From Pseudomonas sp. sp1636 (GTDB taxonomy: Bacteria > Pseudomonadota > Gammaproteobacteria > Pseudomonadales > Pseudomonadaceae), in contig NZ_JARRAB010000021.1 of NCBI RefSeq assembly GCF_030376615.1, forward strand, positions 1-64,000: a stretch of DNA of 64,000 bases, in the 5' to 3' direction. Shown piece by piece: positions 8,888-16,625 of the stretch. Made by a program: the position numbers and the translations under genes. The stretch's first letter is position 1; each line of letters begins with the position of its first letter. The notes below the pieces were generated by a model, which worked only from the letters and a program-made list of their open reading frames with translations, searched no databases and was not told the DNA's origin.

Positions 8888-9550
8888 TTAGACACTCAGC
8901 CGGCGCAACTGCTCGCTGATCTGACTGGCGCTGGCGGCCGCGGTCAGGGGCTGATCCCATTGCAGTTCGGCCGGGACGCCATCGAGGTACCAGAGCCGAT
9001 TGGCCAGGTCGTCGGCGTCCTTGGCGTCGTGGGTCACGCAGATCATCGCCATGCGCGGCTGTGCATCCAGCAGTTGGCTGATCAGGCGGCGCAGCTCGGC
9101 GGCACGATCCGGATCCAGCGAGGCGAAGGGCTCATCCAGCAACAGCAGATCCGGCTTGATCGCCAGGCTGCGGGCCAGCGCGGCACGCCGGGCCATGCCC
9201 AGCGACAGCTGATCCGGCAGCGCCTCGGCAGCGTCGCCCAGACCGACCTGGGCCAGCAGCCGGTCGATCTCGGCATGGCTCGCGCCGACCATGGCCAGGT
9301 TCTGCCGCACGCTGCGCCAGGGCAGCAGGCGGTGCTCCTGAAACAGGTAGCCGAGGCGCAGGTTGCTGCTGCGCTTGATCATCCGCTCGTTCAGGCGCCG
9401 ATCCAGTCCGGCGATGCCGTTGAGCAGGGTGGTCTTGCCGATTCCGGAAGGCCCCAGCAGGCAGATGCGCTCGCCCGCGGCAACCCGGACGCTGATGTTG
9501 CCCAGAACCGGATGGCCGCAGGCCTGGCCGTCGATCCGCAGCTCAAGCAT
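8888..9550 (-). CDS. ABC transporter ATP-binding protein (nitrate/sulfonate/taurine type)
   Basis: Cytoplasmic ATPase subunit of 220 aa. Walker A is GPSGIGKTTLL near residue 38, the Q-loop region is LFQEHRLLPWRSV, the ABC signature is degenerate (LSLGMARRAALARSLA), Walker B is LLLLDEPFASLD, and the switch His is in CVTHDAKDADDLA. The LPWRSV element after the Q loop is typical of the SsuB/TauB/NrtD group. The start codon overlaps the end of the permease gene by eight bases, making this the last gene of a three-gene importer operon. Confidence 0.9.
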   Translation of the reverse strand: MLELRIDGQACGHPVLGNISVRVAAGERICLLGPSGIGKTTLLNGIAGLDRRLNERMIKRSSNLRLGYLFQEHRLLPWRSVRQNLAMVGASHAEIDRLLAQVGLGDAAEALPDQLSLGMARRAALARSLAIKPDLLLLDEPFASLDPDRAAELRRLISQLLDAQPRMAMICVTHDAKDADDLANRLWYLDGVPAELQWDQPLTAAASASQISEQLRRLSV

Positions 9551-10304
9551 GCTGCGCCCCCGCGGCTCGCCAGCGCGAGGCCCGACGTTCCAGGGGTTGC
9601 AGCAGCGCCAGTTCGATCAACTGCACCACCGCGATAAAGGCCAGGCTGTAGGCCAGGATGCTCGCCACATCGAACACCTGAAAGGCCATGTGCAGCTGGA
9701 AACCGATGCCGTCGGAGCGGCCGAGCAGCTCGACCACCAGCACGATCTTCCAGATCAACGCCAGGCCGCCGCGGGTCGCGGCCATCAGATAGGGGAACAG
9801 CTGCGGCAGCCAGACGTCCGCCAGCCGCTGCCAGCGGCTGAAGGCGTAGACCTGAGCCATCTGCTCCAGGCGCGGATCCAGGCTGCGCGCGCCCTCGCGC
9901 AGGGTCACCGCGACATTCGGCACCTTGTTGATCACCACCGCCAGCACGGCGGCGGCCTCGACCAGGCCGAACCAGACATACAGCAGGATGATGGTGACCA
10001 GCGCCGGCAGGTTGAGAAACAACACCAGCAGGGGATCGAACAGCGCATTGGCCAGCGCCGAGCGGCCCATCCACACGCCCAGCAGCGCGCCGAGCAACAT
10101 CGCCAGGACAAAACTGATAAGCACTCGGCGCAGGGTCACGCCCAGGTGCTGCTGCAGTTCGCCGCTCTGCAGCGACTGCCACAGCGAGCTCAGCACGGCG
10201 CCCGGCGTGGGCAGCAACGGCGTCTCCAGCAGCGCCGCGATCATGGCCCACAGCGCCACGGCCAGCGGCAGCATGATCCAGTAGGCCCAGCGTGGCGGCT
10301 TCAT
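9543..10304 (-). CDS. ABC transporter permease (SsuC/TauC-like)
   Basis: Inner-membrane permease of 253 aa with about six hydrophobic segments, beginning WAYWIMLPLAVALWAMIAAL. The EAA loop that contacts the ATPase is visible as VAVTLREGARSLDPRLEQMA ahead of WLPQLFPYLMAATRGG. The longer open frame upstream (to 10496) lacks permease character; the ATG at 10304 overlaps the stop of the substrate-binding protein gene as ATGA, so it was chosen. The subunit is the middle gene of the operon. Confidence 0.88.
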   Translation of the reverse strand: MKPPRWAYWIMLPLAVALWAMIAALLETPLLPTPGAVLSSLWQSLQSGELQQHLGVTLRRVLISFVLAMLLGALLGVWMGRSALANALFDPLLVLFLNLPALVTIILLYVWFGLVEAAAVLAVVINKVPNVAVTLREGARSLDPRLEQMAQVYAFSRWQRLADVWLPQLFPYLMAATRGGLALIWKIVLVVELLGRSDGIGFQLHMAFQVFDVASILAYSLAFIAVVQLIELALLQPLERRASRWRAAGAQHA

Positions 10305-11332
10305 GGTTCGGCTCGAAAGAACAGCGCCTCGGGCATCAACTGCGCCGGCTTGGCCCCGGTCAGGCTCAGCAGGCGGCGCAGGTCGGCGATGCGCTCGGCA
10401 TCCAGCGGTTCGGGAATGCCCTCGACGAAGCCGTTGCGCAGCGCCGCAAACACCCTGTCGTCCTCGGCGCGCATCAAGGGCCTGATGGCGTCCCAATAGG
10501 CCGGGGTGGCGGCCAGTTCGGTTTTGCCTTGGCGCAGCGCACGGTCGAACTTACCGAGCAGCGCCGGGTTCTGCGCCGCCCAGGCCTGCGGGAATAGATA
10601 GCCGAGCACCGGCAGGTCGGGGTGCAGATCCAGCACCCGCAGCAGATCCGCCAGGGCAAACGCCGAACGGCTGCCGCCCTCTGCGCGCAGTCGCGCGGCA
10701 AAGTGCCAATAGGTCACCAGCGCATCCACCTGACCCCGGCGCAGGGCCTGACTCAGCAGCGGCGGCGCGGCGAATTGAACCTGCGCATCGCGCGCCAGAT
10801 CGATACCCTGCTGGCTGGCCACTTGCTGCAGCAACAGCCAGCCGAGACTCTCAGGCCCGCCGGCCACGCCGATACGCTGGCCCACTAGATCGGCCACCTG
10901 CGTGATCGCGCTGCCGCTGGCGACCACGATCTCACCGATCTGCGCGGAAAACGGCAGATACAGATAGGGCGTGCCGGCGGCATAACGCGACTGCGCCCAG
11001 AGCAGATCGCCCACGGCGCCATCGACGCTGCCACTGGCGACCGCCAGCCGCGACGCCGGCAAATCGGCCACCAGCCTGACCTTGAGTTCGAAGCCCTGGG
11101 CCCGATCCAACTGCCGGCGCTGCAGATGCTCCAACTCCCAGTGCGCCGTACCGAACTGCAGCACGCTCAGGGTCAGCACCGGCAGAGGCTCACTGCCAGC
11201 CTCGGGCGATTTTGCGGCCAGCGCAGACGCACTGCCGAACAACGCCAGCAGCATCAGCGCCGCAGTCACACCGCGCGCAGCAGTCAGGGCGCGGCTAACC
11301 GGCAGGGCGAGGAGCAGCAATAAACGCATCAT
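10301..11332 (-). CDS. ABC transporter periplasmic substrate-binding protein (SsuA/THI5-like)
   Basis: Protein of 343 aa with an N-terminal signal sequence (LLLLLALPVSRALTAARG, then a second hydrophobic stretch ending SASALAAK), so exported to the periplasm. The body resembles the NMT1/THI5 and sulfonate/nitrate binding family: VDGAVGDLLWAQSRYAAG, the loop IGEIVVASGSAITQVADL, RIGVAGGPESLGWLLLQQ, and QVDALVTYWHFAARL. It is the first gene of the importer operon. The ligand cannot be named; sulfonates, taurine-like compounds or pyrimidine precursors are possible. Start is ambiguous between two adjacent ATG codons (11332 and 11329). Confidence 0.85.
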   Translation of the reverse strand: MMRLLLLLALPVSRALTAARGVTAALMLLALFGSASALAAKSPEAGSEPLPVLTLSVLQFGTAHWELEHLQRRQLDRAQGFELKVRLVADLPASRLAVASGSVDGAVGDLLWAQSRYAAGTPYLYLPFSAQIGEIVVASGSAITQVADLVGQRIGVAGGPESLGWLLLQQVASQQGIDLARDAQVQFAAPPLLSQALRRGQVDALVTYWHFAARLRAEGGSRSAFALADLLRVLDLHPDLPVLGYLFPQAWAAQNPALLGKFDRALRQGKTELAATPAYWDAIRPLMRAEDDRVFAALRNGFVEGIPEPLDAERIADLRRLLSLTGAKPAQLMPEALFFRAEP

Positions 11333-11655
11333 CGCCTCAGGGTACGAAGCCGGGCGCCCTGCACGAATAGTACTTTGGTGCTTGTTGTTTGCTGCGATGG
11401 TCGGGGGCGGCAGGCCGGCTATGGTCGCTCCCGTTGCGCGAACGACAGAGTGGCCAGGGCGCTCGCGCCCACTAGAGCGGCCGGAGATACGAATGCAACC
11501 GCGCTGACGGCAGGGCTGGAAGAGCGTTGCTCACGGCTTGCGGGGAGAGTCCATATAGGCTTGTTAGGCTCTGGCTTGAGCCGAGCGCACTTGACATATT
11601 CAGCATTATTGATAATGATGCTGCGCAACATTGCACAATTTGCGAATCGGTATAA
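11333..11655. other. Left junction of the restriction-modification island
   Basis: Intergenic stretch of 323 bases. GC-rich host-type sequence continues to about 11570, then composition falls sharply toward AT. No gene is supported in it. The right part holds the candidate promoter and palindrome for the methyltransferase operon. No obvious direct repeat flanking the island was found by eye. Confidence 0.6.
11591..11621 (+). promoter_or_regulatory. Candidate promoter with overlapping 19-bp imperfect palindrome
   Basis: A consensus -35 TTGACA at 11591-11596 is followed after 16 bases by TAATGA at 11613-11618. An imperfect palindrome GCATtATTgatAATgATGC covers 11603-11621 and overlaps the -10 element. 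That position suits a repressor operator, as often found ahead of restriction-modification genes. The start codon at 11656 has no clear ribosome site. Confidence 0.5.
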
Positions 11656-11928
11656 ATGAAACAAGACTCATTTTTGGAGCTTTTGTCACAGAGCCTTATA
11701 GCTTCTGTAACGGCTCAGGAAACGAAACCATCCAAGGGTAAATCAGTTGATGCTGGCAAGTCCGTATGGATAGTAAAAGTTACGTTGTCTAACGGGAATG
11801 TCACAAATTTAACTTCGTCTAGGGGAACTCACAGGGAGTGGGCCTCGCTGGATACTTTAAACGATTGGCTTAAAAAGCAGGGTATTTCAAATTTTCAAAT
11901 CGTACACATGGAGGTGGCAAGCTTATGA
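11656..11928 (+). CDS. Small protein leading the methyltransferase operon
   Basis: Protein of 90 aa, not confidently recognised. It is Lys/Ser-rich at the N terminus, then has VWIVKVTLSNGNVTNLTSSR and a C-terminal segment ASLDTLNDWLKKQGISNFQI. That last part loosely resembles small proteins on plasmids and integrative elements with a pattern RG..R.F.SLDAL...L...GI..F.V; this is a memory-based resemblance. No helix-turn-helix typical of restriction controller (C) proteins is evident. Its stop overlaps the methyltransferase start (TTATGA), so the two are translationally coupled. AT-rich codon use marks it as part of the transferred island. Confidence 0.7.
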   Translation: MKQDSFLELLSQSLIASVTAQETKPSKGKSVDAGKSVWIVKVTLSNGNVTNLTSSRGTHREWASLDTLNDWLKKQGISNFQIVHMEVASL

Positions 11929-13175
11929 AATATATTTCTTTATTTAGTGGTGCGATGGGGCTTGACCTTGGGCTGGAAATGGCTGGCTTTGAAGCTGGCG
12001 TGTGTGTTGAAAATGATAAGGAGGCAGTTAGCACAGTAAGGTACAATAGGCCAAGCTTGCCTATATTCGATTGCTCAATTGAAGATGTTAGCGGAGACGA
12101 GCTAAAGAAAGCCGCAAAATTTGGCCGATCAAGAGTGCCGCTAGTTGCAGGCGGCCCACCATGCCAAGCCTTTAGCGTATTTGGAAATAGACTTGGTATT
12201 GAGGATGCCAGAGGTCAATTGGTATTTGAATTTTTGCGTATTGTTGAAGAGGCAAAGCCAGCAACCTTTTTAATGGAGAATGTTAGAGGGCTGCTTTCAA
12301 TGTCAATAACGCCAAATAAAAAAGAGCTCTTGGATGATAGGAGAATACCACGAGAATTCTTTGAAAAAGGATCATTGTTAAATAGAATATTTGAGGAGTT
12401 CAATAGCATTGGTTATCACGTAGATTGCTTTGTTGTCAATTCGGTTAATTATGGGGCGCCGCAAATTAGAGAGCGTATATTGCTAATTGGTAATAGGTTT
12501 GGTTATTCAGTTGAATTTCCTAAGCCGCTATACAGCAATCGCCAGGAAGATAAGTTACCCCCATTTAAAACTTTAGGCGAAGCTATCTCCCCTGAAGCAG
12601 GTTTTATAGATCCATGCCCAGAAATTATGGATTTCAGCCCTCGAAAATTAAGGTATTTGTCTATGGTGCCTGAGGGTGGAAATTGGCGTAGCTTGCCGGT
12701 TGAAATTCAAAAAGAATCGATGGGTGGAAGCTGGTATTTGAAAGGGGGAAGAAGTGCTTATTGGAGAAAATTGTCCTATGCCTTTCCTAGCCCTACAGTA
12801 GTCACAATGCCAAATCATGCCGGAACTAGCATGTGCCATCCAAAAGAACTGAGGGCCATTACTGTTGGCGAGGCCGCCGCAATTCAAGAGTTCCCTAGTG
12901 ACTGGGCTTTTCAAGGAACCACAACTGCCAAATTCAGGCAGGTTGGAAATGCCGTTCCAACTAGACTTGGAAGGGTTGCAGGTGAGGTAATAATGTCGCT
13001 CTTGAAAAAAATAGAATCAGAAGGAAAGGCGAAAATCCCTAAATGTGGTCACACAATAACTCATTTAAGACCGCATGTTAGAACGAGAACGTTTTGGAAA
13101 GATGGAGAGTCTTTCGCTGGCGATAAATGTTATTACGGCAAGGAACATTCAGAAAGGCAACTAGAATTAATATAA
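11925..13175 (+). CDS. DNA (cytosine-5)-methyltransferase of a type II system
   Basis: C5 cytosine methyltransferase of 416 aa. Ordered motifs are all present: I LFSGAMGLDLGLE (SAM binding), IV GGPPCQAFS with catalytic Cys80, VI FLMENVRG, VIII APQIRERILLIG, and X RQVGNAVPTRLG at about residue 338. The variable target-recognition region lies between motifs VIII and X (about 200-330). A GGAGG site precedes the start. It should methylate the recognition site of the endonuclease encoded convergently at 13218. The C-terminal tail beyond motif X (about 60 residues, basic and Cys/His-containing) is longer than in minimal enzymes. Codon use is AT-rich, unlike flanking genes. Confidence 0.93.
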   Translation: MKYISLFSGAMGLDLGLEMAGFEAGVCVENDKEAVSTVRYNRPSLPIFDCSIEDVSGDELKKAAKFGRSRVPLVAGGPPCQAFSVFGNRLGIEDARGQLVFEFLRIVEEAKPATFLMENVRGLLSMSITPNKKELLDDRRIPREFFEKGSLLNRIFEEFNSIGYHVDCFVVNSVNYGAPQIRERILLIGNRFGYSVEFPKPLYSNRQEDKLPPFKTLGEAISPEAGFIDPCPEIMDFSPRKLRYLSMVPEGGNWRSLPVEIQKESMGGSWYLKGGRSAYWRKLSYAFPSPTVVTMPNHAGTSMCHPKELRAITVGEAAAIQEFPSDWAFQGTTTAKFRQVGNAVPTRLGRVAGEVIMSLLKKIESEGKAKIPKCGHTITHLRPHVRTRTFWKDGESFAGDKCYYGKEHSERQLELI

Positions 13176-13216
13176 TTAATTATCAGTGGCGGGCGAGCTC
13201 GCCACTGATAACTAAT
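13175..13216. terminator. Bidirectional terminator between convergent methyltransferase and endonuclease
   Basis: Long hairpin: TTATCAGTGGCG at 13180-13191 pairs perfectly with CGCCACTGATAA at 13200-13211, and the stem extends outward with one mismatch to 13175 and 13216 through AT pairs. The A/T-rich outer arms supply U tracts in either direction. It sits in the 42 bases between the two stop codons. Confidence 0.85.
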
Positions 13217-13217
13217 G

Positions 13218-14036
13218 TCACCCATTTATTTTTTTGAGTAATTTCATCCAGTCAATTTTGCCATTAACTCTAACGTCATTTTCGTATTTATCCACCACTC
13301 CTACTTTAAAAGCCTCAAGTAAAGTTGATGCGGTTTCATGTATTTTTTCTTCTTCTAATGCTTCTAGAATTCCCTTTAGCACCCATTCTTGCGTTTCAAT
13401 CGCTCCACCGCTAAGCCACGTCCAGAAATCTCTCCCGGCGTAAACATGCACATGGCTGGTTAGATCAAAAACATTATGATTGGCACCTCTATTAACCCCT
13501 CGGAGAATGTCGTATTTGTCAGTTAGCCCATCCTTTTTCCCATAGAAAACACCAACCGCTATATTGTCAGAAACTTCAGGGTGATTTTCTATAATCTCGC
13601 GAAAGGCCACGTTAAGCTGAACGGCCATGGTCAATTGAATAGTCCACTTTCCAGCTTTTAATGATAAAAGCTCCTTTTGGCCATTCTCACGTGTAATGAT
13701 ATGATCTATTTCATCGAAACAAGATTCTGAAAATGGTGGGTTTTGAGCGCGAAATTTTGAATCTAACTTCTGAGCGCCGAATACATTTGGTAATATCTTC
13801 TCGTCAACTAGCTTTCCGAATCCGGTATTATGCCCAGTCATCAAGTGACTAGCAATAACCAAGTCCGCCAGTTCTTCAAAGCTACTCAGATCATGATAGT
13901 CAAAGAGAAAAGGCATCATGAATGGATTGATAGACATTGTTCCGTTAAGTTGATCTTCAAGTTTTTTCCTGCGTTGGACAATCCACCACTTGCTCCATTC
14001 TTTTACGCCAGAAATAATTTCTTGTTTGCTTTTCAT
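13218..14036 (-). CDS. Putative type II restriction endonuclease
   Basis: Protein of 272 aa encoded convergently to the C5 methyltransferase. A PD-(D/E)xK-like nuclease centre is suggested by CFDEIDHII (Asp111) followed 13 residues later by LLSLKAGKW (Lys127), with Ser replacing the usual acidic residue before xK. The region GFGKLVDEKILPNVFG and WTIQLTMAVQLNVAF recall the PmeII-type endonuclease family as I remember it; this was not verified. AAGGA lies before the ATG. AT-rich codon use matches the methyltransferase. Pairing with a methyltransferase is the main support for the assignment. Confidence 0.75.
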   Translation of the reverse strand: MKSKQEIISGVKEWSKWWIVQRRKKLEDQLNGTMSINPFMMPFLFDYHDLSSFEELADLVIASHLMTGHNTGFGKLVDEKILPNVFGAQKLDSKFRAQNPPFSESCFDEIDHIITRENGQKELLSLKAGKWTIQLTMAVQLNVAFREIIENHPEVSDNIAVGVFYGKKDGLTDKYDILRGVNRGANHNVFDLTSHVHVYAGRDFWTWLSGGAIETQEWVLKGILEALEEEKIHETASTLLEAFKVGVVDKYENDVRVNGKIDWMKLLKKING

Positions 14037-14480
14037 TCAGAATCCTTAGTGTGACTTGGAAGTGGTGCTAACTATAAATCAATTAGTGTGATAACACGTT
14101 TACGGGTGCGGTGGATAACATACCTCACTATTTTTCTCTGCCGCTCTATTTTGAGGCTTCCGGTGGGTCGATGGTGGCGTAAGGACGTTATACATCACCC
14201 CTGCAAAGCCTCGGGTGCTAATCCCCGCGAAGCTAGCCATTCGCCAGCACTTTGTCCAACCTTTGCTTGCCAGGCCTACCTTGCCGACTCAGGTTCCGGC
14301 CGTGTCTGCAGGCGGCTTGCCCCGTTTTATGTTGCTTTCAAGCCGTACAGACGTATCAGATAGCGGTTGCCTTGCAACCTGCAGGGTGATTCAGTACGGC
14401 AATAACCGATAAGGCTTGCAGACCCGCCGGATGCGCGGGGAATGACCAGTCTGGAATCTTTGCCTTATGGACAGCCCGTC
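14037..14480. other. Right junction of the restriction-modification island, no gene seen
   Basis: The first 60 bases are AT-rich and should hold the endonuclease promoter (TATAGT on the minus strand near 14070) and a short palindrome GTGTGATAACAC. From about 14100 composition returns toward host level. No coding sequence, tRNA or recombinase remnant was recognised here. Confidence 0.5.
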
Positions 14481-15212
14481 ATGAATGGATTGCGTGCGTT
14501 GTGCTTGTCGCTGTTGTTGTTGCCGTTGGCCGTGGTGGCGCAGAGCCTGCGTCTGGTGGCCGACTCTTGGCCGCCGTTCACCGACCAGCGTTTGCTCAAT
14601 AACGGCCTGGCTGTCGATTTGGTGAGCCGCGCGTTGGGCCGTGCCGGTTATGCCACGGATTATGCGCAGGTGCCCTGGGCACGGGCGGTGCGGGGTTTGC
14701 AGCGCAGCGACTACGATGTGCTGATCAGCGCTTGGTATAGCGATGAGCGCGCCAGCTTCGGCTATTTTTCCCAGCCCTACCTGGTCAACCGCATCCGCTT
14801 GCTGCGGCGTAAGGGCAGCCGCATCCGCTTCGAGCAGTTGTCCGATTTGTATCCCTACCGTATCGCGGTGATGCGCGGTTATGCCTATTCCGCCGAGTTC
14901 AACGCCGACCCGCTGTTGCGCAAGGTTAGCGTCGGCAGTTTCGCCAGTGCTGCGCGCATGCTGCAGGCCAAACGGGTCGACTTGACCCTGGAGGACGAGA
15001 TCGTCGTCCGTTACCACTTCGGCCGCGAGCTGAGCGCTATCCGCGATGAGCTGGAGTTCTTGCCGCAGCCGTTGAGCGAGAACGGCCTGCATATCCTGAT
15101 CCGCCGCAGTCATCCAGACCATCAGCGGATTGCCGAGGCGTTCAATCAAGCCATTGGCGCCATGCGCGCCGATGGTAGCTATGCGGCGATTCTCCAGCGC
15201 CATGGGCTTTGA
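14481..15212 (+). CDS. Periplasmic solute-binding protein, amino-acid type (SBP_bac_3)
   Basis: Exported protein of 243 aa. A signal peptide LRALCLSLLLLPLAVVAQS starts from the ATG at 14481; an earlier in-frame ATG (14442) would add 13 residues before the signal, so the later one was preferred. The mature part has the family layout: LRLVADSWPPFTDQRLLNNG, then FAR-like VPWARAVRGLQRSDYDVLIS, YFSQPYLVNRIRLL, and MLQAKRVDLTLEDEIV. No permease or ATPase gene is adjacent, so it may be an orphan receptor or serve a distant transporter. It is the first host gene after the restriction-modification island. Confidence 0.82.
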   Translation: MNGLRALCLSLLLLPLAVVAQSLRLVADSWPPFTDQRLLNNGLAVDLVSRALGRAGYATDYAQVPWARAVRGLQRSDYDVLISAWYSDERASFGYFSQPYLVNRIRLLRRKGSRIRFEQLSDLYPYRIAVMRGYAYSAEFNADPLLRKVSVGSFASAARMLQAKRVDLTLEDEIVVRYHFGRELSAIRDELEFLPQPLSENGLHILIRRSHPDHQRIAEAFNQAIGAMRADGSYAAILQRHGL

Positions 15213-15299
15213 TCGAGGATCTTCCTCCCTCCAGGCCGAGGCTGGCGGGTTGCACCTGCCCTACATGTCCGCATGGATCGGGCGACAGGTCTTGGCGAG

Positions 15300-16625
15300 C
15301 TAGAGCGTCAGTGTCAGGCGCCGGAGCAGGGCGCCGGGGAGCAGGGTCGAGCCGTTGTGGCGCTGGTAATAGGTGCGGGTGGACAGGCTCAGTTCGCGCT
15401 CGCGGGTCAGCGCTTCGAGTTGACTGCCGAGCAGTTCGTAGAGGCTGTCGTCGAAACGCATGCTGGCGAGCGGCGCCTGCAGCTTGCCGTCCTCGACCCA
15501 GAAGCTGGCGAAGCGGGTCATGCCGGTCAGGCGTCCGGCCGGACGGTCGGAGTAGTTGAGGTACCAGAGGTTGCCGATATACAGGCCTGTGCCGAGGCGG
15601 GCGAGGATCTCGTCCTGCTCCAGGCTGCCGGCGGCCATGGCCAGCGCTTGCGGGCTTTCCCAGGGGCTGGCGCCGTTGGCCGGCAGGCCGTATTCGGCGG
15701 CGCTGCGGGCGCTGACCAGTTGCGCGCCGGGCTGGCCGGCCTGGATCAGGCTGAGGTCGCGGCGCGGGTAGCCTTCGCTGGAAAACGCCGGAGTCAGCGA
15801 GTCTGCGACCTGCTCGTGCAGGGTTAGCAGCGGGCTGAGGCGGGCCGCGCCGGCATGCAGGCGTTGCAGCGGACTGTCCTTGTCGGCCAGGGCCCGGGCG
15901 GAGAAGCCGCCCCAGCTCATCAGTTCGAGAATTTCCTGCAGGGCGGCGGGCGCCAGGTAGGCGCGGTAGCTGCCGGGCGCCAGGCTGCGCGCGGGCTGGC
16001 CCAGGCAGCTCAGTTGCTCGCGCGCCTGCTGCAGGCGCCGGGCGAAGGCGTCGGCCTGCCAGGTCTGGCCGGCGTATTGCGCCTTGAGCGCCTGGCCGTT
16101 GGCGTGGAACAGGCTCCAGTCGAAGTTGAAGCTGCTCGCCTGGTGCCAGCCGAAGGCGCCGCCGGAGCTGGCGAAGCCGCGGCTGAGCGGGCCGGCGGCA
16201 TAGAAGCCGACCAGATCCAGACCCTGCGCGGCCTGGCCGATCTGCTCGAGCACCGCGGCGCTGTCCGGCAGCGGTTGGAGTTGCACGACATGGCTGTGCC
16301 AGGCCTCGCGATTGAGCTGCAGGTAAGGGTCGGGCGGCAGCAGCGGCAGGGTCTGGCGCAGTTGCTGGAGGGCGTCGGCCAGGCGCTGGCGGTCGACTTT
16401 CGGCGTGCCGCTGAGGCTGAGCTGCAGCTCGGCATGGCGGCCGGCGTGGATCAGTTGCAGGCACAGGCTGGCCTGCTGCACCTCGCCGGCTTGGCGCACC
16501 TTGGCCTGGTTGAAGCGGATGAATGTGGAGGATTCGGCGCTGTAGCCGAGGCTGAAGTCTTCGCCTGGGTTTAGCGCGCCACGCAGCCATTCGCTCAGCG
16601 CTTTAAATTGGTTCAGGTTGCTCAT
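15300..16625 (-). CDS. TldE/PmbA-like subunit of a TldD/E-type metalloprotease
   Basis: Protein of 441 aa, non-catalytic partner of the HExxxH protein encoded immediately upstream. N-terminal half shows FSLGYSAESSTFIRFNQAKVRQAGE, a usual TldE beta-strand region; the C-terminal half has the conserved TGLYIGNLWYLNYSDRPAG and RFASFWVEDGKLQAPLASMRF. There is no HExxxH motif, as expected for TldE. Its ATG overlaps the stop of the TldD-like gene (TGATG), so the two subunits are coupled. TldD/E heterodimers clip unfolded peptides and mature some modified peptides; the substrate here is unknown. Confidence 0.85.
   Translation of the reverse strand: MSNLNQFKALSEWLRGALNPGEDFSLGYSAESSTFIRFNQAKVRQAGEVQQASLCLQLIHAGRHAELQLSLSGTPKVDRQRLADALQQLRQTLPLLPPDPYLQLNREAWHSHVVQLQPLPDSAAVLEQIGQAAQGLDLVGFYAAGPLSRGFASSGGAFGWHQASSFNFDWSLFHANGQALKAQYAGQTWQADAFARRLQQAREQLSCLGQPARSLAPGSYRAYLAPAALQEILELMSWGGFSARALADKDSPLQRLHAGAARLSPLLTLHEQVADSLTPAFSSEGYPRRDLSLIQAGQPGAQLVSARSAAEYGLPANGASPWESPQALAMAAGSLEQDEILARLGTGLYIGNLWYLNYSDRPAGRLTGMTRFASFWVEDGKLQAPLASMRFDDSLYELLGSQLEALTRERELSLSTRTYYQRHNGSTLLPGALLRRLTLTL

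Noticed and set aside
7071..8960. 629-codon version of the flavoprotein
   Set aside because: The first 235 codons overlap the macrodomain gene in another frame and lack protein character; the FAD domain starts at about 8255.
14100..14440. attC-like or insertion-sequence end at the right side of the restriction island
   Set aside because: No matching inverted ends or core sites could be found by eye.
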